This document shows positions 10,185-20,127 of a DNA stretch of 22,963 nucleotides, piece by piece. Numbering within the stretch: the stretch's first letter is position 1; each line of letters begins with the position of its first letter. The notes under the pieces were generated by a model that was not told where the DNA came from, searched no databases, and worked only from the letters and a program-made list of their open reading frames with translations. This DNA comes from Saccoglossus kowalevskii (taxonomy: Eukaryota; Hemichordata; Enteropneusta; Harrimaniidae), in NCBI RefSeq assembly GCF_000003605.2, contig NW_003151277.1, forward strand, positions 76,059 to 99,021. The letters are read 5' to 3'. The translations under genes were made by a program, and so were the position numbers.

Positions 10185-10435
10185 CAAAAACATTCACCAA
10201 AATTAGAGAATCGATAGTATTGTCACAAAATGAACAAATCTGACAGCAGTCTGCATAGGGTATCTACATGTACATATATCAAAGCAATCATCTAGTCAAA
10301 AATGACAGAAATATTCACTGAAATTAGAGAATTATTAGATTATTGTCATGAAATATAGAAAGTTGATAATATCATTTTTTCCACAAAATAGCAACCCTAT
10401 TCACTAAAATTAGAGAATTAAACCACCAGAGGTTC
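10185..10435 (+). repeat. Three degenerate units of the family nested at 13820-14560
   Basis: The diagnostic block TTCACCAAAATTAGAGAAT recurs with TTAGAGAAT at 10203, 10324 and 10410. The intervening ACAAAATGAACAAATCTGA block matches 14060-14085. Spacings of 121 and 86 bp are shorter than in the fuller copy, so the units are internally deleted. No GGAC tract or terminal hairpin is present, so this is an internal fragment. Confidence 0.75.
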
Positions 10436-11979
10436 ATTTATAGCAAATTTGAAACCCATACATCCTTTTTTTAACAACAGACAATCAGTAATATGAATAC
10501 CGATACATTCCGTCTGTTTTCACTACAGCAGGGTGAAAAAAAAAATTATTATTTTTTTTTTTAATCGTGTATTTTTTTACACAGGTAAATGAGTAGATCT
10601 CGATACTTGAAAGATTTTATATTTTCGTTAATGTATTTGCAAAAAAATAAATAATGTACTCCTAATAAATGCTGGTTATTGCACAGTATGTTCTTGACAA
10701 ATATCAATATGCAGGCACACATTTGACGTATGTTATATTTTTTTTATTATAGGTCTTTATATAAAATTACTGGCTTGTACGGCTAAAAGTGGAGCTGCCC
10801 GGAGCAATTTGTACAGATTATTTGTTTAAGAGCTACGTTTTCTCTGTCATGAATCAATCTTGTCACATAGCAATTGAATAACAGACTCAGCATTTCAAGT
10901 AGTTTCAAATTATGTATATCAGTCGTCAAACACGTTTTCATCAAACATGCATATTAATTAATTATTAATACCAACATATATTTTATGCCAAATTTATGGA
11001 GCAGCATTTTGTAATTTTGTTTGTACATATTTCTATAATTTCTTTATTATTTTTGGGGAAAAAAACAGGCATTATTTCTTGCATTGCGATTGTTTGGAGC
11101 ACATTTTGTGATTGAATGACAGCTATAGAGAAATTGAATTCTAGATAACCTGTTTTAAACAACAAAATATTAGCATGAATTGATTTGTCTTATTCAAAGA
11201 ATCAAACACAAGATACTGTATGGTATACTGCATGTACAAGATGCTTCAAATTACAGTGCAACAGATCAGTCACGCCATGCCACGTTTAAATTTAGCATAT
11301 AAAAAGCACTATTTTATAGGCGTTGATACATTGTATGTGAATTATATTGAAAATTAATTAACGAGTAAAATCGTATTTGCTTTACGAGAATTTCACTATA
11401 TGTTTGGTATATGCACAGAAAAAATGAAATATGTTTTTGTTCAACAACCTCTCATCAAAACTTGAACAGACATATTGAAAGTGAAATGGGTGTATCAGAA
11501 TGTGCATCAAATGTTTATACTGGCATAGTTGCAAGTATTCCTCACGTTTTCATTAATTGTGGCACTATTGGCAAATACATATACTAGTAATAATTTATTT
11601 TGTTTATAAGTCAACAGCCTGCACCACAAACGTAAGCAGCATGAGTAATTACAGATGACCTCAAATTGTCCTTTGAATTACCAAGCTCACATGGTGCCCT
11701 GTCAGGTTAAAACAGTCAGCTGAAGTTCAATGATATATATAGCAGTGACCTCTAATTGACACCATAGGCTAAAAGTTCAATATATTTGTATCATCCTCAT
11801 CACCAGCACTGCAATTGTTTTTGAAGGTTCAATAAAAAGGTAACGGGAAGGTGGCATAGACAAATATCAAACAATAATTTGTGAGGTGAAAAATTACCAA
11901 CTTTCATCAACAAACATTGAAAGTAATGCATTTTTTGTAGAAAGAGAAAAAGAAAATCATTCAAGAATTATAATATGCT
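10436..11979. other. No gene seen; AT-rich unique sequence
   Basis: There are several A or T homopolymer runs (10537-10562 and 10740-10746). A short reverse frame at 10983-11165 has no domain. No termini, tandem repeat or RNA gene is visible. Confidence 0.5.
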
Positions 11980-12347
11980 AAGCTGGCTACCCCACACCGA
12001 AATGGGATGATCCACACTATGAGCTGACTACCCCACTCAAAAATGGATTGACCCAGACTATGTTGAGCTGACAGTCCTACTAAAAGATGGATTGACCCAG
12101 ACTATGTGAGCTGACAGTCCTACTAAAAGATGGATTGACCCAGACTATGTTGAGCTGACAGTCCTACTAAAAGATGGATTGACCCAGACTATGTTGAGCT
12201 GACAGTCCTACTAAAAGATGGATTGACCCACACTATGCTGAGCTGACAGTCCTACTAAAAGATGGATTGACCCACACTATGCTGAGCTGACAGTCCTACT
12301 AAAAGATGAATTGACCCACACTATGTTGAGCTCACACTATGTTGAGG
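11980..12347. repeat. 44 bp minisatellite, about eight units
   Basis: The unit is GAGCTGACAGTCCTACTAAA followed by AGATGGATTGACCCAGACTA and TGTT. Starts lie at 12021, 12065, 12108, 12152, 12196, 12240 and 12284. A divergent first unit begins near 11980, with GCTACCCCAC in place of ACAGTCCTAC, and a truncated unit begins at 12328. The last units share CCCACACTATGCT in place of CCCAGACTATGTT, so divergence is graded along the array. Confidence 0.97.
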
Positions 12348-13081
12348 TTTTGTTGATGGTGATTCTGGGGAATAATTTTCAAAGAGTCCCACATGAAAGA
12401 AAACAAAAATTATTCGGATTACCATTACCTTTACAATAAATGAACGATTGTCATGCCACACAAGTGCTAGAATTGTTTAACCTTGACAGTCTCTCCTTAC
12501 TCATTGATCTGCCCAACAATTAATGTTGACTATTTTGGTAATATTTTGCACTGCATTGTGGGCAAATTTTATGGTAGCGAAATAGGAATCTCTGATTAAC
12601 ATTACATAATGTAAATTATATTGTGTTCTTCATTGACCTAATGCATCAGGTACGCAATTTCAGTTATGGATGACCATTTCACAATTCCAACATACAAATA
12701 AATAAATATTATATATCTATGAAATATGATCATTATAGAATACAATTAATATATAATTAGCTGCTTATCATTGGTTAAATACAATGAAACAATTTAATGC
12801 ATTTTAAATTTTCAACTACCGGTATAGTGACTATTTTCCACATCAATGATGCAAAAATTACCATTTATTCTCTGCAAAATTTGTTAGAAATGACCACATA
12901 GATAGAGTATCTATGATGAATGACAGGGTGATATAGGTAAGTAATTCTATTGAAAGACTTTTACATATTTTTAGACAATCCGGCAACTTGTACACGCTGA
13001 CCAGGTGAAATTATAGAGAATTAGAAATGGAAAAATCTGTATATACCTCTGTAACAACATAACGCATGTTGGCAAATGCCT
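12348..13081. other. No gene seen; AT-rich spacer up to the TIR element
   Basis: The sequence is unique by eye. No frame, terminus or RNA gene is supported. Confidence 0.5.
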
Positions 13082-13516
13082 TACAGTCGTTCTGAGAATT
13101 ATTCGGACAGTCAGTTAGCAATATATCTAGAAACTTTGCAAAACACTTAGATCATTTCCAATCTAGACTTGATGACGTCGTTGTGCACCCGCAATTGGGA
13201 GCATTCCACTATCTTGCTAGATGCAGGTAAAACGCTGTTTTTAAAATGACACACGTTGGATACCATACATTAACAGGTTATATGTTGTATATGCATTCAA
13301 AGTGTTATTTTAAATCGGTATAACTATCTGAATCCACCTGACATAGCACAATTTGCAAACAAAAACAAAAAAAACTGAGTGTTGAGTAACCCCAGGTATT
13401 AATGAACTTGTCATAGGCGGGAAGGCTCAAAGTAAAGTTTCTTAGCATTGGACGCGCTGCAGTTTCGCGACAGTTTTGAGCCAAACTAAAAGTTGTTTTT
13501 ACATTACTGGTGCATT

Positions 13517-13708
13517 ATGTATAAAATTCATATTTTATACCGAGGTGGGAAAGTGAGTCAGGGTTACAAGGACAGAAAACTTGATTATAACGATTTGATG
13601 GACTTTGTCAAATCAAAAGTGCCTTCCTTGAGCAAATCACTTTTTCAACTGCAGTTTAAAAATGACGAGGGTATGATGACCGTTATTATGTCTAGTCCAT
13701 TTTTGTAA
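13517..13708 (+). CDS. PB1-domain-like short reading frame within the TIR element
   Basis: The frame gives 63 residues from the ATG conserved in the second copy; an upstream ATG at 13493 adds eight residues. The order fits a PB1 fold (a protein-protein interaction domain of scaffold and kinase proteins): strand YKIHILY at residues 2-8 with a Lys at residue 3, as in basic-face PB1 domains; a Gly-Gly turn at 10-11; a second strand; a helix around LDYNDLMDFV at 22-31; then FQLQFKNDEGMMTVIMSS at 43-60, resembling the strand-acidic loop-strand (OPCA) region with D50, E51 and G52. PB1 domains are usually 80-90 residues. The last helix and strand are missing because a stop follows, so this is either a first exon or a fragment captured by the element. 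The PB1 call is by eye; function is unknown. Confidence 0.4.
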   Translation: MYKIHILYRGGKVSQGYKDRKLDYNDLMDFVKSKVPSLSKSLFQLQFKNDEGMMTVIMSSPFL

Positions 13709-13819
13709 CAGGTACAACTGACTAAAATGAGCGAGGGGTTGACCTTTTCGACAAATTTAAGCAACACCCAACTTGCGATTTTTAAAATTACTGAAAATAA
13801 TTACAATGTAAATATAAAA

Positions 13820-14560
13820 CAAGCAGCCTCTCGGCTGAGATAGCTCCGCTGTTAGCGATGCACATTTAATTAAAGAACAGAAGATATCATTAGAAAATGA
13901 ACAATATGGATAGTATCAATGCAATGGGACTTGCTGTTTTCAACAAGAATTCAAAAATATCATTTTTCACCATAAATGATTGTGGTTTTTAACAAGAAAA
14001 AAATATCACTTTTTACCAAAAATGACAAAAATATTCACCAAAATTAGAGAATTGACGATATCATTACAAAATGAACAAATCTGAGAGTGGTCCACATGTA
14101 CAAAATGTAGTACCTATATATGTAATATCAAAGCAATTGGACTTGTGGTTTTTAACAAGAAGTTGAAAATATCACTTTTTACCAAAAATTACAAAAATAT
14201 TCACCAAAATTAGAGAATTAAAGATATCATTACAAAATTAACAAATCTGAGAGAGGTCCACATGTAGTACCTATATATGTAATATCAAAGGAATTGGATA
14301 TGCGGTTTTTAACAAGAAGTCGAAAATATCACTTTTTACCAAAAATGACAAAAATATTCACCAAAATTAGAGAATTGAAGATATCATCATGAAATGAACA
14401 AATCTGAGAGAGGTCTACCCAAGGTACATATACACCAAGTATCAAAGAATTCAGGCTTGTAGTTTTCAAGAAGAAGTCGAAAAAGTAAAACATTGACACG
14501 GACGACGACGGACAATCACTCATATGATAAGCTCTGCTCGACAAAGTCGACAGCGGAGCT
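13820..14560 (+). mobile_element. Nested non-coding element with ~160 bp internal units (tract-and-hairpin type)
   Basis: The insertion is defined by comparison with 5187-5662, where flanking DNA runs on without it. Near the left end TAGCTCCGCTGT matches the reverse complement of the right end. The left end also has CGCT-GTT-AGCG, a triloop hairpin. The body holds units marked by TTAGAGAATT at 14044, 14210 and 14367 (spacings 166 and 157 bp), each with AACAAATCTGAGAG and AATATCAAAG. It ends ACACGGACGACGACGGAC (14495-14512), a hairpin at 14530-14560 and A6. Any target duplication is hidden in flanking A-rich DNA. There is no coding potential. Confidence 0.8.
14530..14560 (+). other. Compound terminal hairpin of the nested element
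   Basis: The outer stem AGCTCTGCT (14530-14538) pairs with AGCGGAGCT (14552-14560) with one wobble. The inner stem CGAC (14539-14542) pairs with GTCG (14546-14549) around the triloop AAA. A two-base bulge, AC, lies on the 3' side between the stems. It is followed directly by AAAAAATAAA. Confidence 0.85.
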
Positions 14561-14753
14561 AAAAAATAAAGAATGGTTGCTGTATACACATGCTAGATAA
14601 TACTTGCAACCCCTATGAATTAGTAATCCCAAACCAAGCGCCCGTCAATCAAGTGGCGCCGACAAGTCTAGATTGGGCAAAGACCAAAGTGTTTTGCAAA
14701 GTTGCAAGTCATTTTGCTAACTGACTGTCCGAATAATTCTCAGAATGGCTGTA

Positions 14754-15206
14754 AATTATCAATAAACATTAATATTTACCAAATTCCAAGTAGAAATATT
14801 GTCAAGTAGTCTTATATGAGCCGTGTTTTAGTATCTATGAAGAAGTCACCATTTTGAATTGCGTGCATCTTGCAATCAGATCATTGGATATCATGAGTGG
14901 GATATGAAAAATATCAAATGGGATGTATCACATGAAACGGACATGATACACAGTTTTATTAACCCTTGATTTTGAGGTATGAACACAAGATCATAGATGC
15001 AGTCATAAAAAGCAGTCATAAACGTTTGATTTACTGACATCTCCAGAACTTGGAGGTAAATTCTACGACGCAATGTAACTTAATCATCTGAACAAATATC
15101 AACATAAAAAGTGCATGATTGTATTCTTTTAAATCCCAGCTTTCTGACTACATATATACTGTCATAGTTACATGCTTAATAACTGTTAATAATCACAATT
15201 ATACTA
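14754..15206. other. No gene seen; unique AT-rich spacer
   Basis: A short reverse frame at 14891-15073 has no domain. No repeat termini are seen until the MITE. Confidence 0.5.
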
Positions 15207-15396
15207 CTGTAAAATACTTTATTTTAGCTGGAATTAATTTTTTCGCTGAAAAGACCTTTTTGATATTTTGTATGGAATTTATTTTCACTGATCCTTGACA
15301 AGTTTAATGTAAATTATGGAAAAAAAAATATTTTCACTGAATCATTCCTTCAGCGAAAAATAGCGAAAATTAATTCCAAGCGAAAATAAAGTACTT
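15207..15396 (+). mobile_element. Palindromic MITE, family A, right end eroded
   Basis: It begins CTGTAAAATACTTTATTTTA after TA and carries TTCGCTGAAAAGACCTTTTT, TTTATTTTCACTGATC, TGAATCATTCCTTCAGCG and AATTCCAAGCGAAAATAAAG. The expected right end GTATTTTACAG has become GTAC followed by a T run. Confidence 0.8.
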
Positions 15397-15742
15397 TTTT
15401 TTTTCCCTCTTACTACCTTAACATTTTTTTGTGCTTTAAAATGTTAATGTTTGACTAGAAAGGCTTGAAATGTGATGTGTGCATGTATGTGTAAATGCTT
15501 GATTTGAATACATTTTACAAATTAAATGGCAAGGGAATGAAAGAAATGCACATGCATGTGTGTGACATGATGTATTATTTGTGTGTGTTTCAATGTATTT
15601 GATAAAGATATGCATCGATGTGATCTGGGATTGCAGTAATTTTTGCAACATTTTAGCTATAAAACGGCAGCCAACTTGAATTGAATCACTGAACAAAATA
15701 TATCTTCAGGTTTCAGCCAATGGCTGCTCGTAGCCAATTTAA
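15397..15742. other. No gene seen; TG/CA-rich spacer
   Basis: It is rich in TGTG and CATG strings, which open a spurious His/Thr-rich reverse frame at 15436-15696. No element is defined. Confidence 0.5.
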
Positions 15743-15910
15743 ATGCCTTGCAAGAACCAATTAAATTTTTTTAATATTGTTTTTCTCAGGTGTTCCCTGT
15801 TTGAGGGCGTGATCACCTGGGTCAAACGTGAGACTAACATGTGGTCTTTTGTTTACTACTTAGCGGCTGTGTACCTGTGGGTTTATTCTGTGTGTATTTG
15901 GATGTTCTAA
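15743..15910 (+). CDS. Possible terminal exon or small ORF (unrecognised)
   Basis: A 55-codon frame ends at TAA 15908-15910. At 15788-15789 an AG follows a T-rich tract with CTC just before it, a plausible splice acceptor. The 39 codons after it begin CSLFEGVITWVKRETN and run on to a hydrophobic, aromatic tail ending SVCIWMF. Base composition from about 15785 to 15880 is noticeably richer in G+C than either side, unlike the repeats. I recognise no family, and there is no partner exon that I can identify. It may be chance; a membrane-spanning C-terminus is one reading. Confidence 0.15.
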   Translation: MPCKNQLNFFNIVFLRCSLFEGVITWVKRETNMWSFVYYLAAVYLWVYSVCIWMF

Positions 15911-16439
15911 TCTTGGTGTTTTTCCAGTGATTTCTCTAGGTACAACTCAAATACAGTAGGTGTGTCTTGTTTACCTGAGATTTGCAAGAGTTTGATCCGG
16001 CCAACATGTTATTTTTTTCATGTGGTTAATTACTGGCATGTTAATTTCCCATTTTTGAGCCATGTTTTCGACTTTGTTTATCATTTTCATACAGCAATCT
16101 CGTCATATGTTAACATTGTCGTCTAAGGAGTTTCAATTAGTGGTATAAGCCCTTCATATGTGTGTCATTTTCCTTCTATGTATGCACCACGGTTAAATAC
16201 AACTATATACTCATTAAGTCACTGCTTTCAGACTTTTACTAAACAAAGACTTACGCAAACACTGGGTTAGTGATTACAAGTAGCGACCCGAGGTTGGGTA
16301 ATTGATAAGATAGAGCATTTTTATGTCTGCATTGTAACCATGACGATATTACATTTTAAAATGTTTTATCAAATACTGTAAAAAATAATAATAGTATTGA
16401 GTGTATCAGTATAAAGGTATATGGTAATTGTGTTTCTAC
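15911..16439. other. No gene seen; unique sequence
   Basis: The sequence has moderate complexity, with no termini, tandem structure or supported frame. Confidence 0.5.
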
Positions 16440-17440
16440 TACACAGACACCAAGTAATTAGTATATATCATGTCTAAATATTTATTATTCATCATACAGA
16501 TCATCGTCCAAATAGCACAATTTCGCTAAAGCCGGCCATTCATAACCGACCCACGAACCTGTGTGTGATCGTGTTAGGAAAAGCTGTATTTCACTGCACT
16601 TTCACAACACGTTTATTTGATTCCGCCATTTTAATTGTACCAAGTGATTTATTGTAGTTTATTTCGTGAGTTCTGATTGGGTGATGCAAATGAGCCGAAG
16701 TGAATCTTATAATTGTTTGAGGCGTGCGACACACACTGAATCGTTGTGAAATCTGCCAATGGTCAATGTTGAAGCTTCGGTCAAATAAATGGTCCTTGGC
16801 TGGCGAAGATACATACAGATGTTCTCTGAACTACTTTTTTTGATCTCTGAAATAGTACTTTGACTGTAACTTTGAGGTCAATAAACTATTACTAAGGTCT
16901 TCCAGCTGACTCACTTTAACCAGAAGGTTGTTCACCTAACAGGCAAGAATTTGTGAACTATTAGTGATGCTGACCTTTTCTGGCAGAATAGTCAACTGTT
17001 GCCATGAAAGAAATGGCAAAAAAAACTAAATATTTCAGTCAAAACTGTGCAAGCATTACATTTCAGCAAAAATACTGTTGCCCTTCTAGACTCAATGAAC
17101 AAGACATTTCCAAATTATCATCACCCTAACAAGCAATACGAAAACATACCTGTTATACCATGGTTCAACCCACAGGAACAAGAATGGATGGGAATTCATC
17201 AATATTAGTACATTTCATCATTCATCAGCTTTTAAAAATTCATATAAAAATAATGGAAGGGGATTATTTTTTAGTTTGATGTGAAAGAAACACAGTTTTG
17301 CTCTGTATCAAGACAAAAAACTCCTGAAATTATGGACTGTTCCATTTGGATGAAAACACAGTCAATGCAAACAATTAATATTAACATACAGGTGATTCAA
17401 CGCTGGTAACTCATTAACCTGTCTGAGAAGACTATACATA
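16440..17440 (+). repeat. Diverged segmental duplicate, copy 1
   Basis: Colinear similarity with 19144-19665 appears in three blocks: CAAGTAATTAGTATAT to CATCATACAGAT (16450-16502); TTAACCAGAAGG to GTGAACTATTA (16916-16963); and CTCAATGAACAAGACAT through ATGGACTGTTCCATTTGGAT to CATTAACCTGTCTGA (about 17090-17427). Copy 1 has about 320 bp extra near 16510-16830 that copy 2 lacks, so one was gained or lost after the duplication. Confidence 0.7.
16675..16714 (+). promoter_or_regulatory. Promoter-like cluster: inverted CCAAT, octamer, TATA-like
   Basis: GATTGG (16675-16680, inverted CCAAT) is followed by the octamer ATGCAAAT (16684-16691) and TTATAATT (16707-16714). A GCCATTTT string lies upstream at 16625-16632. 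This order is seen in some animal histone and snRNA promoters. No histone or snRNA sequence follows, and the first downstream ATG frame is only nine codons long. The cluster lies in the block absent from segmental copy 2. Confidence 0.2.
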
Positions 17441-17539
17441 TATATGTATGTTATTTTTTTTTCTTCAGATGCTCTGGTCATGAACATGCTAGACACAAAA
17501 TAGCAAATTCATTGGTTAAAACATTAATGAGACACACAT

Positions 17540-18440
17540 ACCACAAATTTTGACCATTTTTGCTGATAATCCAAGATGGTGGCAAAACAATGTAACTGAT
17601 CACTAAGCTTTGTCAATCGATTAAAGCACTCCTGAGAAATAAATGCCTAAAATTTGTGCATTTTTACAGAGAATCCAAAATAGCGACCATATCTTGCAAC
17701 TGCTTAAAAATATGTTCAGGAAGCTTTGGTCATAAATGTCAAAATATCAAGTTGAGGCAAAGCACTCATGAGAAACAAATGGGAAATTAGTTTGTGCGTA
17801 TAGCCACTGTATATTGTATCCTAAACAATTACATAGTCAGAAAGTTTTAGTTCATTGAACATCAAGACATTTATTCAATGGTAAAAAAACAAGGCTGAAA
17901 AGTCACAAGTTTTATTTGAGAAATTACAGTTAGCAAACTAAGCTACAATAAATTCTGTGTGCTTAGACCCTCAGAAAGAGTCCAAATACCAGTTTAACTT
18001 CAATCCAAGATGGCTACAGACCCAATTGACCAATCAAAATTCTGAAAGTCAGGAAAATTACATTAGGGTCTATCATTATTTTAGAAAATTTCAGACTATT
18101 TCAATTCAGCTTTTTCACAGGAAATTGGCGGAAAAAAAGAAACACCTGAACAAAACCACTAATCATTTCCAATTATGATTTGGCCATCTTGAATCAAATC
18201 AATATACGTAACTATGTATTCCACCAAAGCAGTCCTGACAATATGAAGAACGTTTTTTGAAAACAAAATGGCCATTTTGAATTATTTGAACTATGAAATA
18301 TTTCCATTTATATACCAAGTTTTGAATCAAATCCATTTATACATGTTTTAGATCCCATTTCCCATTTGGGAATTGAAGAAAGGCTTGATTTGAGAGCATT
18401 TTTACAAACGAACGGAGAGATGGAGAGATGGAGAGAATAT
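17540..18440 (+). repeat. Degenerate dispersed repeat block with AATCCAAGATGGC units and a GAGATGG tail
   Basis: Units recur with a CATTTTTGCTGATAATCC / CATTTTTACAGAGAATCC start, an AAGATGGTGGC-type motif, an AAGCTTTG block and AAAGCACTCCTGAGAAA / AAAGCACTCATGAGAAA. The last unit has ACCAAGTTTTGAATCAAAT, then CGAACGGAGAGATGGAGAGATGG, which resembles the GGAC tracts of the other elements. No terminal hairpin is clear. The frame at 17957-18178 is a by-product. Confidence 0.55.
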
Positions 18441-18759
18441 TTAAGGAGATAGTCTTGATTTCCATTGAGCGAAAATAGTTAGGGAGGTAGGCAGGTGTTG
18501 TATTATTTCAAAACATGTGTTTAAATACTTGGCAAGAGGGTTGAAGAATTCTTATTTTGCATAATACAAACAAATTTGTCATTTTTATCCTTTGCTAAGA
18601 AATTATTTAAACTATATACTAGTATTACATGTTTTTTGGCTTCAATAAATAACTTAATTCTAAGTTGATGGAATTATAGCATTATAAAACATTTTTGTCT
18701 TTATTTTGTTTGGAATCTCAAATATCCAAATTTCAATTTTCAGAGAGTGGTTGCTGAGC
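18441..18759. other. No gene seen; AT-rich spacer
   Basis: There is no frame, repeat terminus or RNA gene. Confidence 0.5.
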
Positions 18760-19030
18760 CTAAATTTTGTTAGCCACCAGTAGGTCATCTTGAATTTGGT
18801 AACCAATTAAATATATGTGTATAAATGTCCCAAGCACTGATCCTGTTCTAAGGTGCATTTTTAATATTAAAAATGGCCACCATTTCAGCCATCTTGTTTA
18901 ATATTGTGAAACAGGCTTGTACATATGTGAACATACTATATGTGTGTAAAGTGTAAAGGGTAAAGTTGAGCATGTTGGAGAGGGGGGCTTCAGAACAGCA
19001 ATTTTGAAAGCAAAATGGCTGCCAGTATGC
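18760..19030 (+). repeat. Further fragment of the 17540-18440 repeat family
   Basis: GGTCATCTTGAATTTGG, AAAAATGGCCACCATTTC and GCAAAATGGCTGCCAG follow the motif style of the larger block. A GTGCATTTTTAATATTAAAA segment mirrors its CATTTTTACAGAGAATCC element. Boundaries are approximate. Confidence 0.4.
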
Positions 19031-19143
19031 ACCATGAGTGAAGAAATCTAATTACTCACTAAGTTGTCATTTTCAGTTCAAACTGGACCTAATTATGCAA
19101 GTAATAGACAAAGACAAGCAATGAGTTACTGTGTGTCAGTAGT

Positions 19144-19665
19144 GCACAGACGTCAAGCAATTAGCATATTATCATTTCATCATACAGATTATGAAATTAC
19201 TTCTGGATTAGTGTCTAGACTGTATTAACCAGGTGGTCATTAATCTAATAACCCTGTTTTTTCAACCTGCTTACATTAACCAGAAGGGCATTCACCTAGC
19301 GAGCAAGACTGTGAACTATTACGAGTAAAACAACATTCTCCGAGTGAAATACTGATATGTGTGTTAACAGAAAAAATAACGTAATTAAATTACAAACTCA
19401 ATGAATAGGACATGATATGAAAACATCCCTATTATACAATGGTTTAACCCATTCCTTATCAACAATTCAACAGCAGACAGATTGACTGTTCCTCATTTCA
19501 TGTAAAACAGAGAGGGGAATAATTTGTCAGCACTCTGTTTGAAATCAAAAAATCCAGACAAGACAACAAATTTTCAACAGCTGTGCAATACAGATATGGA
19601 CTGTTTAATTTGGATGAAAAGATAAAGGTGATTCAAAACTTGGAGTTCATTAACCTGTCTCCTGT
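19144..19665 (+). repeat. Diverged segmental duplicate, copy 2
   Basis: Partner of 16440-17440. Shared blocks are TCAAGCAATTAGCATATT with CATCATACAGAT, TTAACCAGAAGGGCATTCAC with GTGAACTATTA, and CTCAATGAATAGGACAT through ATGGACTGTTTAATTTGGAT to CATTAACCTGTCTCC. It is shorter because the 16510-16830 block and several small segments are missing. The repeat block at 17540-19030 lies between the two copies. Confidence 0.7.
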
Positions 19666-19841
19666 CTGACAAGGACAAATACCAGGACAAGATGATTCAA
19701 TATAATTTAGTGCAAGTCAGTACTCTAATAATCTAATTTGAAAATTAGGGGTGATTTCACATCTGTTCTAGTTGGGTTTTTTCCTCTACATGACTGCAGC
19801 TCAAAGATAATGCAGAACCATGAAGTGCTTTATTATTAATA

Positions 19842-20087
19842 AATGGATTAATCCATTTGAAAGCTGTTATAGTACCTGTCTCCCATCTACTCACAATGGA
19901 TTAGTCCAAATGAAGGCTACACAGCTTGTTTCCCCTACATTTGCAATGGATTAGTCCAGATGAAGTCAACAGAGATTGTCTCCCCAATTATTCACAGTGG
20001 ATGACTTTAAGCAATTTCTGCCGAGCTTATCTCCTCCCATCCATAGGCAATAGAATAGTCCAAACTAGAGATAGAAGATGTATCCCA
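19842..20087. repeat. Degenerate tandem repeat, five units of 50-54 bp
   Basis: AATGGATTAGTCCAAATGAA-type starts occur at 19842, 19895, 19945, 19995 and 20049. Each is followed by a CTGTCTCCCATCTAC / TTGTCTCCCCAATTA-like block. The middle two units are closest to each other and the outer ones are more decayed. The forward frame at 19926-20156 runs through the repeat and is not a gene. Confidence 0.8.
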
Positions 20088-20127
20088 CAATGCAGTAGTA
20101 CAGAAATATTCCGTAAATGCACTAACG

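Larger units (their letters stand above)
13084..14751 (+). mobile_element. TA-flanked TIR DNA element carrying a PB1-like frame, interrupted by a nested element
   Basis: The left end CAGTCGTTCTGAGAATTATT and the right end (reverse complement CAGCCATTCTGAGAATTATT) form imperfect inverted repeats of about 115 bp, sharing CTGAGAATTATTCGGACAGT, TTTGCAAAACACTT and CCAATCTAGACTTG. TA lies just outside both ends (13082-13083 and 14752-14753). TA duplication and CAG termini with an ATTCGGACA block fit the Tc1/mariner superfamily, which is family knowledge; no transposase is present. About 740 bp (13820-14560) is a later insertion, so the element proper is near 930 bp. It holds one short reading frame at 13517-13708. 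The second copy at 5187-5662 lacks the left end. Confidence 0.85.

Noticed and set aside
13084-14751. Autonomous Tc1/mariner element
   Set aside because: There is no DDE/D transposase frame; only the short PB1-like frame and a nested non-coding element lie between the TIRs.
16675-16760. Histone or snRNA gene downstream of the CCAAT/octamer cluster
   Set aside because: The first ATG frame has only nine codons, and no histone or snRNA sequence follows.
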